Of a DNA stretch of 64,000 nt, positions 8,610 to 17,068 are shown piece after piece; within the stretch, counting starts at the first letter, position 1, and the number at the start of each line of letters is the position of its first letter. The notes under the pieces are model-generated. The model ran no database searches and had not been told where the DNA came from. It worked only from the letters and a program-made list of their open reading frames with translations. Source of the DNA: an uncultured Clostridia bacterium (GTDB lineage: Bacteria > Bacillota > Clostridia > Oscillospirales > Ruminococcaceae); the NCBI GenBank assembly GCA_947624375.1, contig CANQKD010000007.1:53655-117654 (forward strand), given 5' to 3'. The position numbers and the translations under genes are program-made.

Positions 8610-9449
8610 ATGCACGGCGGCAGAAATGAAGCACAGGTGGCGGTGCTCAGCGCGGAGAGCAGAAGTTTGCCGCAGAAGATGCACAGTCATTATCATTATG
8701 AAGTTTTGTATGCCATGAAGGGCACGGCATCGGTAACGGCAGGGAACACGAAGTATATACTGACAAAGGGAAGTATTTTTCTTGTTTATGCAGGTGTGAT
8801 GCACTCGGTCACGGCAGGACTCGGCGCTAAGGTGGTATCCGTAAGCTTTGACCCCGTTCACCTTTGCACGATGGGCGTTGCGTTTGAAAGACTTCCGGTG
8901 ATACTGAAAAAGGCAGAGTCAAGCTTGTGCACGCAGGCACTTTTTACGGTGGGTACTATTGATGAAAACATTGCGGAATATTGTTTTTCGCAGTGCGTAA
9001 GCGAGGCAAAGGGCAGCGGCTACGGGTACGACATTGTTATAAATTCATGCCTTGGCAGACTGCTTATAGAGATGATACGCATATGGTGCAAGGCAGGGTT
9101 TGTTACAGACAGCGGCGTGAGCGCGGAAAAGCTGGATATGAACAGCGTTGGGGCGTATATAGTAAAGCACTGCGACGAGCAGCTGCGCGTTGAAGACCTT
9201 GCGGCAAAGTGCGGAATGAGCTACTCGTATTTTGCGAAGCGTTTTCGCGCGGTATACGGGCAGACCTGCAAAGAATACATTGAAAATGTGCGCATTGAAA
9301 GGGCGGAAAAGCTGCTGCTGTTCACAAGCCACGACCTTAGTTTTATAAGTCAGGAACTGGGGTTTTCCGATTGCAGTCACCTTATAAAGGTATTCAGGCA
9401 GCACAAGGGCGTAACGCCGCGCCAGTTCAGAATGAGAAAGAATCAATAA
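8610..9449 (+). CDS. AraC-family transcriptional regulator
   Basis: A 279-residue regulator. The N-terminal half is a cupin-like sensing domain (MHSHYHYEVLYAMKGTAS, then TKGSIFLVYAGVMHSV). The C-terminal 100 residues hold two helix-turn-helix motifs: LRVEDLAAKCGMSYSYFAKRF, with FRAVYGQTCKEYIENVRIERAEKLL, and a final LGFSDCSHLIKVFRQHKGVTPRQFR, the standard AraC signature. The ATG at 8610 has GAGGAG (8593-8598) at an 11-base spacing; a GTG at 8598 is too close to that site. Sugar sensing is likely by family and context, but no regulated sugar gene is adjacent. Confidence 0.93.
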   Translation: MHGGRNEAQVAVLSAESRSLPQKMHSHYHYEVLYAMKGTASVTAGNTKYILTKGSIFLVYAGVMHSVTAGLGAKVVSVSFDPVHLCTMGVAFERLPVILKKAESSLCTQALFTVGTIDENIAEYCFSQCVSEAKGSGYGYDIVINSCLGRLLIEMIRIWCKAGFVTDSGVSAEKLDMNSVGAYIVKHCDEQLRVEDLAAKCGMSYSYFAKRFRAVYGQTCKEYIENVRIERAEKLLLFTSHDLSFISQELGFSDCSHLIKVFRQHKGVTPRQFRMRKNQ

Positions 9450-9470
9450 ACTATCAGAGGCAAGATTTTT

Positions 9471-9856
9471 TCGCGCTTACGCGCAGCCTGCGGAGCTGCT
9501 CACCGCTCCACTGTACTTGGGTTAGTCCCTCGTTTTGAGTGTGCTAATACTTTGGCGCACTTTACTTGTTATGAATTATTCACATTGTACGGCGTTCCAG
9601 AATGGAACGCGGAAAGAGAGTGTTGCGCTACAACAAAGGGAGGCTCTCTCTTGCAGAGCCTCCCCTCTCCAGAAACAGTCCACCGGACTGTTTCTGAATT
9701 CACCCCTCTCAGAGCGCACGTTGTGTTTGTGGGGCTCTGCCCCACGCCTCGCAAGCCTTTTGAAAAAGGCTTGACCGAAAACTTTTATTTTCTTGACAAG
9801 ACTTAAAACTTTTGCGCGTTATGGCGATCAATGTGTGAGCGCCGCGCGTAAGCGCA
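9471..9856. repeat. Hairpin-rich intergenic repeat, copy A, with terminal inverted repeats
   Basis: About 385 bases bounded by a perfect 12-base inverted repeat, GCGCTTACGCGC (9473-9484) and GCGCGTAAGCGC (9844-9855). Inside are five hairpins: H1 9592-9610 (GCGTTCC/GGAACGC), H2 9638-9664 (loop CTCTTGC), H3 9670-9696 (loop region CCACCGG), H4 9729-9745 and H5 9753-9772 (TTTTGAAAA core). A second full-length relative lies at 48372-48746 before alaS. Loops and linkers are conserved while stems differ with compensation, which points to selection on structure. Short open frames inside lack ribosome sites and are not credible genes. It could be a non-autonomous mobile element, a structured RNA, or both. 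Confidence 0.85.
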
Positions 9857-9883
9857 AATTAAAACAAATTTGAGGTGAAAATT

Positions 9884-10225
9884 ATGAGCTACGAAGTTAA
9901 AGGCATGGCTTACCTGACACAAGAGACCGAAAGCGAGGTCTGCTACAAATACGCAAGCTTTTACAGCGAAGACCCCGAGCATTACAACGACGAAAAAATA
10001 TGCAACGGTCAGATAACCATACACAAGGATCTGCTTTCAAAATTCCCTGACAGAAGTCAGCTTGGTGCAAACAAAGTGGTTAAATTCAAAAATTGCAGCA
10101 ACTGCCGCGCTAAAACTACAGATGAGTTTGAAATAGATCTTGTGGCGCTGGCTCTGCTGGGCGAAATATTCAAAGAGTACGACAAGACTAAAGTATTTCC
10201 GAAAGAATGCAGTATTTGTAAATAA
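9884..10225 (+). CDS. Small cysteine-containing protein, unknown
   Basis: A 113-residue soluble protein with a strand-rich N-terminal half (YEVKGMAYLTQETESEVCYK), then a CxxC pair in NCSNCRAK (about residues 69-76) and a terminal ECSICK (about 108-113). The four cysteines of the two CxxC pairs could hold zinc, but this is inference; I recognise no family. The ATG at 9884 has GAGGTG six bases upstream. It sits alone between the repeat element at 9471-9856 and the inverted-repeat region at 10254-10470. Confidence 0.65.
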   Translation: MSYEVKGMAYLTQETESEVCYKYASFYSEDPEHYNDEKICNGQITIHKDLLSKFPDRSQLGANKVVKFKNCSNCRAKTTDEFEIDLVALALLGEIFKEYDKTKVFPKECSICK

Positions 10226-10253
10226 AATTATCGCAGTTTAATGTTTTTACCTG

Positions 10254-10470
10254 CTTTTTGGGGGAGACCCTTTTGAAAAAGGGTCGTCCCCCAAGCCCCC
10301 TCACTAAAACTTCTATATTTTTGGCGAGGGGTAATTGTACTGTTTAATACACATATAATTTATAACTTTTCGCAGATTTATAAAAGCAAATTACCCCTCG
10401 CCAAAAACAATATAAAAGTCTTTGGAAAGGGGTATGGGGAAAAGCCTTTCTTCAGAAAGGTTTTCCCCAA
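10254..10470. repeat. Inverted-repeat and hairpin cluster
   Basis: Three structures lie in tandem. First, a hairpin of GGGGGA (10259-10264) with TCCCCC around an ACCCTTTT/AAAAGGGT core, the same TTTTGAAAA-centred module as H5 of the long element. Second, a roughly 30-base imperfect inverted repeat: TTTTGGCGAGGGGTAATT (about 10319-10336) against AATTACCCCTCGCCAAAA (10389-10406), extending outward through ATATA and ACTT, with a 52-base AT-rich spacer. Third, a strong stem GGGGAAAA...TTTTCCCC (about 10436-10468) just before the DUF1846 ribosome site. The last could act as a terminator-like or processing structure in the DUF1846 leader. Confidence 0.75.
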
Positions 10471-10487
10471 AAGAAAGAGGAGTAAAC

Positions 10488-11972
10488 ATGATGAAAACGG
10501 GATTTGACAATGAAAAATATCTGAAGATGCAATCGGAGCACATCAGGGAAAGGATAGCGCAGTTCGGGGGGAAGCTGTACCTTGAATTTGGCGGCAAGCT
10601 GTTTGATGACTATCATGCCTCACGCGTGCTGCCTGGGTTCAAGCCTGACAGCAAATTGCAGATGCTGTTGCAGCTGAAAGACGATGCCGAGATAGTCATT
10701 GCGATAAACGCGGGCGACATTGAGAAGAACAAGATACGCGGCGACCTTGGCATAACATACGACGTTGACGTATTAAGGCTGATAGGCGTATTCAGAAAGA
10801 TAGGTCTGTACGTTGGCAGCGTGGTGCTTACGCAGTATGACGGGCAGACGGCTGCGGATAACTTCAAAAAGCGGCTGGAGGGCTTGGGCATAAAGGTCTA
10901 CAAGCACTACATTATAGAGGGCTATCCGTCAAATATATCTAATATACTGAGCGAAAACGGCTTTGGCAAGAATGAGTACATAGAAACCGACAGGCAGCTT
11001 ATCGTCGTTACCGCACCCGGCCCGGGAAGCGGCAAAATGGCTACCTGCCTTTCGCAGCTTTACCACGAGCACGAGAGGGGAGTGGAGGCAGGCTATGCGA
11101 AGTTTGAGACATTCCCTATATGGAACATACCGCTGAAACATCCTGTAAATCTTGCATACGAGGCGGCAACGGCAGACCTCAACGATGTAAACATGATAGA
11201 CCCGTTCCACTTGGAGGCATACGGAAAAACTACCGTAAACTACAACCGCGATGTTGAGATATTCCCCGTGCTGAACGCTATGTTTGAGCGTATCCTGGGC
11301 GAATCGCCGTACAGATCGCCTACAGATATGGGCGTAAACATGGCAGGCAACTGCATTATAGACGACGATGTGGTGAGAGAGGCATCTAACCAGGAGATAA
11401 TCAGAAGATACTACAGCGCGCTTTGTGCCGAGAGGCAGGGACGGGGCACTAAAGAAGAGATATACAAGATAGAGCTTCTGATGAATCAGGCAGGCGTTAC
11501 CACGGGCGACAGAAAGGCTGTGAATGCGGCTCTTGAAAAGGCTGAGAAGACCGGTGACACCGCCGCTGCTATGGAACTTACCGACGGCAGGATAGTTACC
11601 GGAAAGACGAGCGAGCTGCTTGGCGCGGCTTCTTCAATGCTGCTCAATGCGCTGAAAACTCTTGCAGGGATAGACGATGCGGTTCTGCTTATCTCGCCCA
11701 ACGTTATAGAGCCGATACAGAAGCTTAAAACAAAGCACTTGGGCAACAGCAACCCTCGGCTGCACACCGATGAGGTTTTGCTTGCGCTGTCGATATGCGC
11801 TGTTACCAACCCGACCGCCGAGCTTGCTCTGGAGCAGCTTTCAAAGCTGAAAGGCGCGCAGGTGCACTCTACGGTTATACTTTCAAACGTTGATGAAAAG
11901 GTGTTCAAGCGCCTTGGCGCTGACCTTACCTGCGAGGCGAAATTTCAGGAAAACAAGTATTATCAGAACTAG
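10488..11972 (+). CDS. DUF1846 (UPF0371) family protein
   Basis: A 494-residue cytosolic protein with the DUF1846 hallmarks: an N-terminal FDNEKYLKMQSEHIRERI, GGKLYLEFGGKLFDDYHASRVLPGF, a loop resembling a nucleotide-binding site (VTAPGPGSGKMATCLSQLY, about residues 176-194), and FPIWNIPLKHPVNLAYEAATADL. The length matches the family. Its biochemical role is not established to my knowledge. Starts at 10488 or 10491 both have AAGAGGAG upstream. The 5' leader carries the hairpin cluster at 10254-10470. Confidence 0.92.
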   Translation: MMKTGFDNEKYLKMQSEHIRERIAQFGGKLYLEFGGKLFDDYHASRVLPGFKPDSKLQMLLQLKDDAEIVIAINAGDIEKNKIRGDLGITYDVDVLRLIGVFRKIGLYVGSVVLTQYDGQTAADNFKKRLEGLGIKVYKHYIIEGYPSNISNILSENGFGKNEYIETDRQLIVVTAPGPGSGKMATCLSQLYHEHERGVEAGYAKFETFPIWNIPLKHPVNLAYEAATADLNDVNMIDPFHLEAYGKTTVNYNRDVEIFPVLNAMFERILGESPYRSPTDMGVNMAGNCIIDDDVVREASNQEIIRRYYSALCAERQGRGTKEEIYKIELLMNQAGVTTGDRKAVNAALEKAEKTGDTAAAMELTDGRIVTGKTSELLGAASSMLLNALKTLAGIDDAVLLISPNVIEPIQKLKTKHLGNSNPRLHTDEVLLALSICAVTNPTAELALEQLSKLKGAQVHSTVILSNVDEKVFKRLGADLTCEAKFQENKYYQN

Positions 11973-12019
11973 GTGATTTTTTGATAAGATACGGCGCATA
12001 ATACCCTTGGGGTGATGGC

Positions 12020-12880
12020 GTGCGCAAAGTGTTTTATAATGCGGCAAGGCTTTTTGTGATAGTATTATCCGCCGCGGCGGTGGGAGCAGGAATAAGCCTG
12101 TTTTTAACGCCCGGGGGTCTTGTTCCGGGCGGAGTGAGCGGTATTTCTATAATCATAAACAAGCTGACGGGCATAAAGGTCGGTACGCTTAGTTTTGTTA
12201 TAAACATACCGCTTTTGATAATTGCTCTTTACAAATTCGGCGCAAAGTTTTTTGCTGACACGCTTTTTTCTATAGCTGCCTGCTCGGCGGCGATGAACAT
12301 TTTTGACGAGCTTGCCCCCGTTACCTATGATGCTGCTGCGTGCGCGCTGGCAGGGGGAGCGCTGCAAGCTGTGGGGATAGGCATAATAATGCGCTGCGGC
12401 TCTACAACAGGCGGCTCTGACATAATAGTAAAGCTGATAAAGCAGAAGTTTGCGTATATAAAAACGGGAGTGATATTCTTTGTTCTTGACAGCGCGGTGG
12501 CGTTTGCATCGGGGATAGTTTTCGGCGACTGGCGGATAGTTATATACTCTATGCTTACGATAACGGTATCGGGCTTTACTATGAACATGGTGCTTTACGG
12601 CTCTGACGAGGCAAAGCTGCTTTTTGTGGTATGCAACAATTGTGACAAGGTGGTAAACGCGCTGATAGAGGGGCTTGAAGCAGGCGTGAGCACTATAGAT
12701 GCTATTGGCGGCTACACTCACAGCGGCAGAAAGATAGTTATGTGCGCCATACGCAAGCAAAATCTTTACAAGGCAAAGCAGCTTATATACTCATGCGATA
12801 AAACGGCGTTTATGATAGTATCATCGGCGACGGCGATATACGGCATGGGATTTAAATCTTACGAGGACAGTGAACTTTAA
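12020..12880 (+). CDS. YitT family membrane protein
   Basis: A 286-residue protein with five to six N-terminal membrane helices, the family motif TPGGLVPGGVSGISIIINKLTGI (cited from about residue 28), CGSTTGGSDIIVKLI in the middle, and a C-terminal cytosolic DUF2179 domain (AGVSTIDAIGGYTHSGRKIVMCAIRKQNL). The function of YitT proteins is poorly known. The GTG at 12020 follows GGGGTG. Its TAA overlaps the ATG of the next gene by one base, so translation is coupled. Confidence 0.92.
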   Translation: MRKVFYNAARLFVIVLSAAAVGAGISLFLTPGGLVPGGVSGISIIINKLTGIKVGTLSFVINIPLLIIALYKFGAKFFADTLFSIAACSAAMNIFDELAPVTYDAAACALAGGALQAVGIGIIMRCGSTTGGSDIIVKLIKQKFAYIKTGVIFFVLDSAVAFASGIVFGDWRIVIYSMLTITVSGFTMNMVLYGSDEAKLLFVVCNNCDKVVNALIEGLEAGVSTIDAIGGYTHSGRKIVMCAIRKQNLYKAKQLIYSCDKTAFMIVSSATAIYGMGFKSYEDSEL

Positions 12881-13560
12881 TGACATCACAGACTGCGGCG
12901 GCGCACCTGCTGAAAGAGGCAAAGTGCGTTATATTTGATTTGGATAATACGCTTCTTGACTCTCACGATGCGTGGCGCAACGTTGACTATGAGTTTTTCA
13001 AAAAGAGAAACATAACTGAGCCCGAGGGGTACGGCAAAAGTGTGGCATACATGACATTCAAAGAGGCGGCGGAATATACTATAGAATTATTGCAGCTTTC
13101 GGAGAGCGTTGAGGATATAACGAAAGAGTGGTTTGACTGCATACAAAGGCAGTATTCACAGGAGCTTAAAGTTTTTGACGGCGTGAAAGAAATGCTGGCG
13201 GCTTTGAAAAAGAGCGGCAAAAAAATAGCCCTTGCAACGGCTTCGGGTGAGAGGCTGTATGCTGCGGCGCTTGAAAACAACGGCGTTTTGCAGTATTTTG
13301 ACGCGTTTGCATCTACCGAGGAGACGCAGAGGGGAAAGGGCTTTCCCGATGTGTATCTTCTGGCGGCGAAAAGGGCAGGCACTCAGCCGCGCGATTGCAT
13401 AGTGTTTGAGGATATACCCACCGGCATAGCGGCTGCAAAACAGGGTGGAATGGCAGCGGCGGCATATTTTTGCAAAGCAAACGAAGATATCCGCGATGAG
13501 CTTTCAAAGCTTGCAGATGTATGTGTTGATGATTACCGCGCGCTGGCAGATATGATATAA
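12880..13560 (+). CDS. HAD-superfamily hydrolase, beta-phosphoglucomutase-like
   Basis: A 226-residue phosphatase of HAD subfamily IA. Motif I is IFDLDNTLLDSHDAW (nucleophile Asp about residue 20, acid/base Asp two residues on), then a helical cap, motif II ALATASGER, and motif III/IV IVFEDIPTGIAAAKQGG. The natural substrate is probably a sugar or small-metabolite phosphate and cannot be set from sequence. It is coupled to the YitT gene and followed by a terminator. Confidence 0.9.
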   Translation: MTSQTAAAHLLKEAKCVIFDLDNTLLDSHDAWRNVDYEFFKKRNITEPEGYGKSVAYMTFKEAAEYTIELLQLSESVEDITKEWFDCIQRQYSQELKVFDGVKEMLAALKKSGKKIALATASGERLYAAALENNGVLQYFDAFASTEETQRGKGFPDVYLLAAKRAGTQPRDCIVFEDIPTGIAAAKQGGMAAAAYFCKANEDIRDELSKLADVCVDDYRALADMI

Positions 13561-13583
13561 AACTTTTCGGCATACATAAAAAT

Positions 13584-13621
13584 AACGGCTCGCATTTTTC
13601 TGCGAACCGTTGTTGTTTTTT
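13584..13621. terminator. Bidirectional terminator between convergent genes
   Basis: AACGGCTCGCA (13584-13594) pairs with TGCGAACCGTT (13601-13611) with one mismatch, followed by a T tract to 13621. It serves the HAD gene and perhaps the opposite J-like gene. Confidence 0.75.
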
Positions 13622-13625
13622 ACTG

Positions 13626-14915
13626 TTATGTGAACAGCAGGTCGTTTATGAATTTGGTTATGTCATCCCAGTATGTATAGCTGAAATAGCCTGCAAGACC
13701 AAGTATAAACACTATTATGAGTATTATGAAAAGCACTTTGCCGTTGCGCTGAGCGGTCTTGTTTTCCTCAAACTCGTTGGTATCGCCGCCCGAGAAAACA
13801 TCTCTCATATTTGAATACGGCACCGTGGGGTTGAGCATATCGTTTATGTTTACATCGGAATACTTTTCTTCCAGCGTCATCTGCTCACCCTCAAGGCTGT
13901 AGGGAGATCTCAGCCGCTTGTCGTCCTTTGCGGAGGTGTTTACCGACTGCATTGAAAGCTTCGCTTCGTCTTCCTTGCCAAGGTTGCCCGAGCCGAACAC
14001 AACATCGGTCTTCAGATCTTTTATTACCTGGTTTCTCATTCTGTTGGCTCTGAGCATCTGCCGCAGTGTTTCGTTGTAGATGTTGTCCTCGTCAAGCCCC
14101 TCTACCAAGCTTATTGTCTGCGTATTGCCCTCTTCGTCTTTCTTGCCTTCCTGCTCTTCAAGATATGCCTCGGTAAGCGAGATGCCCTTCATAGACGGGT
14201 TTCTGCCGACAGACTTCTTAGACTGCTTTGAAGCCTCTTCTGCCTTTTCGGTAAGCGTTTGCAGATCGTCGTCTTCGTTGCCGAAGTTCTCAAACACTCT
14301 TACCGAAAGCACTTCAACAGCCGACTGACAATCCATAGAGCCCTTTACAAGCTCTTTCAGCGGAAGAAGTATTATCTCGCAGAATGTTGAGTGAAATGCA
14401 TATATAGTATCAAAATCATTCTCGTATATATCCTGCGGATAGCGGTTGTCAAACAGCCTGTACCAGTCGGCAGGGTCGGAGCATATAAGCTCGTCGATAT
14501 ACTTTGCCAGCTTGAACCACATCGACTTGTACATAATGTTGCGGTCGTGCAACACCAGCCATATGTAGCAGCTGAGGAAACAGTCGTAGCAGTCAATATT
14601 GTCGATAAGTATGCTTATATCCGTCTGCGAGGGGTCATAGGCATACATACTGTCGGCATACGCAAAGGCACGGTAGCCATTGCTGAGCACCTTATCACGC
14701 GAGGAGGTGATGTTGTCAACATCTCTTTCCACCGGCGGAAGATACTTCAGGTCATAGTCAGACTCAAAATCGCCTATAGTGCCGTCCTCGCACATATCCA
14801 GAAGCTGGTCATACCGCTCGTCAATTTCCTCTGCCGAAGCGTTTACAGGAATACCGAGAACTCTGTAGGGGTTGTTTGAAAACAGCTCTGTTGCTGTTAC
14901 GCCAAGTTTGTCCAT
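13626..14915 (-). CDS. J-domain-like protein with a C-terminal membrane anchor, unknown
   Basis: A 429-residue protein. The start resembles a J-domain, NPYRVLGIPVNASAEEIDERYDQLLD (first part at residues 15-34), but the HPD tripeptide needed to stimulate DnaK is absent. A long helical middle follows (SSRDKVLSNGYRAFAYADS is the SRxxL..AY-type segment of J proteins), then a charged linker and one membrane helix near the C-terminus (VLFIILIIVFILGLAGYF), which places the body in the cytosol as a tail-anchored protein. The start ATG has a GGAGAATT site. It is divergent from 15164 and shares the 250-base promoter region. Function unknown. Confidence 0.75.
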   Translation of the reverse strand: MDKLGVTATELFSNNPYRVLGIPVNASAEEIDERYDQLLDMCEDGTIGDFESDYDLKYLPPVERDVDNITSSRDKVLSNGYRAFAYADSMYAYDPSQTDISILIDNIDCYDCFLSCYIWLVLHDRNIMYKSMWFKLAKYIDELICSDPADWYRLFDNRYPQDIYENDFDTIYAFHSTFCEIILLPLKELVKGSMDCQSAVEVLSVRVFENFGNEDDDLQTLTEKAEEASKQSKKSVGRNPSMKGISLTEAYLEEQEGKKDEEGNTQTISLVEGLDEDNIYNETLRQMLRANRMRNQVIKDLKTDVVFGSGNLGKEDEAKLSMQSVNTSAKDDKRLRSPYSLEGEQMTLEEKYSDVNINDMLNPTVPYSNMRDVFSGGDTNEFEENKTAQRNGKVLFIILIIVFILGLAGYFSYTYWDDITKFINDLLFT

Positions 14916-14971
14916 AGTAATTCTCCAATCAGCCGAAAAAAGTTCGGCGAAAGTGTATTATATATACTTCT

Positions 14972-14980
14972 ATTATAGCA
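14972..14980 (-). promoter_or_regulatory. Extended -10 promoter for the J-like gene
   Basis: On the minus strand TGCTATAAT is an extended -10 element about 60 bases before the start. The -35 region is poor. Confidence 0.5.
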
Positions 14981-15083
14981 AAGCAGAGAAATGTTTTTAT
15001 TACATTTTTGTTTATTATTTATTAACTAACTGTAAACAAAAAGCTTTCACGCGTGATGTATTATTTTTTTACCAAAAAAGTGA

Positions 15084-15112
15084 TTGATTTTTTGTGAGAT
15101 ATGTTGTATAAT
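15084..15112 (+). promoter_or_regulatory. Promoter for the 15164-17014 unit
   Basis: TTGATT (15084-15089), 17-base spacer, TATAAT (15107-15112). Confidence 0.7.
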
Positions 15113-15163
15113 AATATGTAGATGTGAGCAAGTTATGTTTTTTGTATGAGAGGAGAGTTGACC

Positions 15164-15964
15164 GTGGGACTTTTTGGCAAGAAAAAATCAAAGGAAACAG
15201 CGGCGCCTTCTGCGGTCACGATAAAGACCGCACCGACGGACGAGAAGACTGCGCCGGCTGTGGCAATGGGCTCTGATGACTTTTTCAAGAGCGAGGAGAG
15301 CCGCAGCATAAAAGGTCTTAAAAGCATAAAGAAAAGCATCGTTGACGAAAAGGTAGCTATAATGGAAAAAGAGCTTGCAGACCGACCCGAGCCGCTTGAT
15401 TACAAAAGCTATGACAAAAATCCGGTAAGGGCAAAAGAGCTTGACAAGGCAAATGAAGATTTTATTGAGATATGCGCGCAGGTAGACGAAAAAGAGAGCA
15501 TGACAAGATACAACATAATAAGAAGCGCGCTGCAAGACGACATGGATAAAAAGGTCGAGGAGCTTGCTAATACTTATGACTATCTGACAGATGAAAGTTA
15601 CGACCGCAACACTGCGCAGTTCAACGAAGTGTATGACGAAGAAAGTTTTCGCCGCACTATGGAGATAGATATGCAGTTTGCCGAGAAGCGTGAGAAAGCC
15701 AAGAGCAATATTCCCTCGCTTACGCAGGAACAGCTGGAGACCATACGCAAGTTTGAGGAGAGCGACATAAAGGCGAAGCCCATAGAAAAGCAGGGCGAGA
15801 TACCCGAGCTTTCGGCAAGAACGGTAGATGAGCTTACCGCAAAATTTGAAGAAAAATACAGCAGGATAGCAAAAGAGAAAGACGAGCAGGACAAGAATGC
15901 TCAAGACAGCGCGAAGGCTGAGGAAGATGCCGAGCTTGCCAGGCTAAGGGCAATGTTTGGGTAA
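15164..15964 (+). CDS. Highly charged coiled-coil protein, unknown
   Basis: A 266-residue hydrophilic protein starting MGLFGKKKSKET, with no signal or membrane segment. It is rich in Lys, Glu and Asp with extended helical stretches (VAIMEKELADRPEPLDYKSYD, cited in part; ELDKANEDFIEICAQVDEKE; LTAKFEEKYSRIAKEKDEQD). The GTG at 15164 has AGGAG eight bases upstream; a TTG at 15158 and an ATG at 15146 are in frame but badly spaced. It may be co-transcribed with 16007 and the cyclophilin. I recognise no family. Confidence 0.7.
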   Translation: MGLFGKKKSKETAAPSAVTIKTAPTDEKTAPAVAMGSDDFFKSEESRSIKGLKSIKKSIVDEKVAIMEKELADRPEPLDYKSYDKNPVRAKELDKANEDFIEICAQVDEKESMTRYNIIRSALQDDMDKKVEELANTYDYLTDESYDRNTAQFNEVYDEESFRRTMEIDMQFAEKREKAKSNIPSLTQEQLETIRKFEESDIKAKPIEKQGEIPELSARTVDELTAKFEEKYSRIAKEKDEQDKNAQDSAKAEEDAELARLRAMFG

Positions 15965-16006
15965 TAATTTATATTATTAAAAAATAGAAAAAGGAGAATG
16001 TTTTAA

Positions 16007-16525
16007 ATGAACATCGACAAGAACGAACCGATAATCAAGTATGCCGAGAAGGGCAAGCCGTTCAATTATGAGAAGCTTTTCCTAAATACCGTGGCTGACT
16101 ACATCTTTGAGTACAAGGGCACTATTTACGAAAAGCTTACCGATAAGGACAAATCGATATCGCTGGCAAGGATCATCAAGAAAATGGAAGTAAACGGTGT
16201 GCCTGTGCAGGACTTTTTCAGAGCGGATATTGACGCATGGAACGAAAAAGGCGACAGCTTCCAGACGGTACTTAACCTTGTAAACCTTATGGCGCAGGAT
16301 ATATTCTGCTGCTTTGACAAGAATGTAAGAACAGAGCAGGGCTTCAAGAGGGTAAACAGGCTGTATGCCATAAACAACGATGGCAAGCTGGACTACTTTA
16401 TCTATGTTGACTCTGACAAGAAGGGACTGTTCTCGAAGAAGAAAGACCCCTCGCCGATAGCGCTGTATTTTGCAGATCTTAAAGACAGATGCGAAAAGGG
16501 TCTGCTGCCGCACACAAAGAACTAA
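16007..16525 (+). CDS. Hypothetical soluble protein
   Basis: A 172-residue protein beginning MNIDKNEPIIKYAEKGKPF, mixed alpha/beta, with a Lys-rich segment DSDKKGLFSKKKDPSPIALY near the end. It has a good AAAGGAG site. It lies 42 bases after the coiled-coil gene and 18 bases before the cyclophilin, so all three are probably one unit. No family recognised. Confidence 0.7.
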   Translation: MNIDKNEPIIKYAEKGKPFNYEKLFLNTVADYIFEYKGTIYEKLTDKDKSISLARIIKKMEVNGVPVQDFFRADIDAWNEKGDSFQTVLNLVNLMAQDIFCCFDKNVRTEQGFKRVNRLYAINNDGKLDYFIYVDSDKKGLFSKKKDPSPIALYFADLKDRCEKGLLPHTKN

Positions 16526-16543
16526 AGCAAAGGAGCAGCAGCT

Positions 16544-17014
16544 ATGGTAACTATTGAAATGGAAAACGGCAAGAAGATAAAGATAGAGCTTTACCCCGAT
16601 GCCGCGCCGATAACCGTTGCAAATTTTGAAAAGCTGGTATCGCAGGGCTTTTATGACGGACTGCGTTTTCACAGAGTTATAAAGGGCTTTATGATTCAGG
16701 GCGGCGACCCGATGGGCAACGGAACAGGCGGCGCTAAAGAGAAGATAAAGGGCGAATTTGCCGCGAACGGCGTAAACAACCCTATAAAGCACACAAGAGG
16801 CGTTGTATCTATGGCGCGCTCTATGATGCCAAATTCGGCAAGCTCACAGTTTTTTATCATGCACGAAGATGCCCCTCACCTTGACGGGCAGTATGCGGCG
16901 TTTGGCAAAGTTGTAGAGGGCATGGACGTTGTTGACGAGATAGCACAGACAAAGACCGATAGAAACGATATGCCGCTTGAACCGCAGGTAATGAAAAAAG
17001 TTACTATTGACTAA
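16544..17014 (+). CDS. Cyclophilin-type peptidyl-prolyl isomerase
   Basis: A 156-residue cytosolic PpiB-like enzyme that speeds proline cis/trans isomerisation. Family motifs are complete: NFEKLVSQGFYDGLRFHRVI, GFMIQGGDPMGNGTGG, SMARSMMPNSASSQFFIMH, and LDGQYAAFGKVVEGMDVVDEI (all cited in part). The catalytic Arg is in the FHRV segment. Good AAAGGAG site. It is the last gene of its unit, and a terminator follows. Confidence 0.96.
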   Translation: MVTIEMENGKKIKIELYPDAAPITVANFEKLVSQGFYDGLRFHRVIKGFMIQGGDPMGNGTGGAKEKIKGEFAANGVNNPIKHTRGVVSMARSMMPNSASSQFFIMHEDAPHLDGQYAAFGKVVEGMDVVDEIAQTKTDRNDMPLEPQVMKKVTID

Positions 17015-17030
17015 AACATATTTTATGTAG

Positions 17031-17059
17031 AAAGACCGTACCCAAAGTGCGGTCTTTTT
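17031..17059 (+). terminator. Terminator after the cyclophilin gene
   Basis: AAAGACCG (17031-17038) pairs with CGGTCTTT (17050-17057), followed by T residues. It is also suitable for the convergent spoIVB. Confidence 0.8.
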
Positions 17060-17068
17060 GTGTGCGCG

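Noticed and set aside
9535..9806. Short open frames within the hairpin repeat
   Set aside because: They have no ribosome site, span strong palindromes, and are not kept in the second copy.
10304..10421. Inverted repeats considered as a CRISPR remnant
   Set aside because: There is only one inverted pair, with no regular direct repeats or spacers and no cas genes.
12104..12760. Minus-strand open frame opposite the YitT gene
   Set aside because: It is rich in Tyr, Arg and His with no motif. The plus strand encodes a typical YitT protein.
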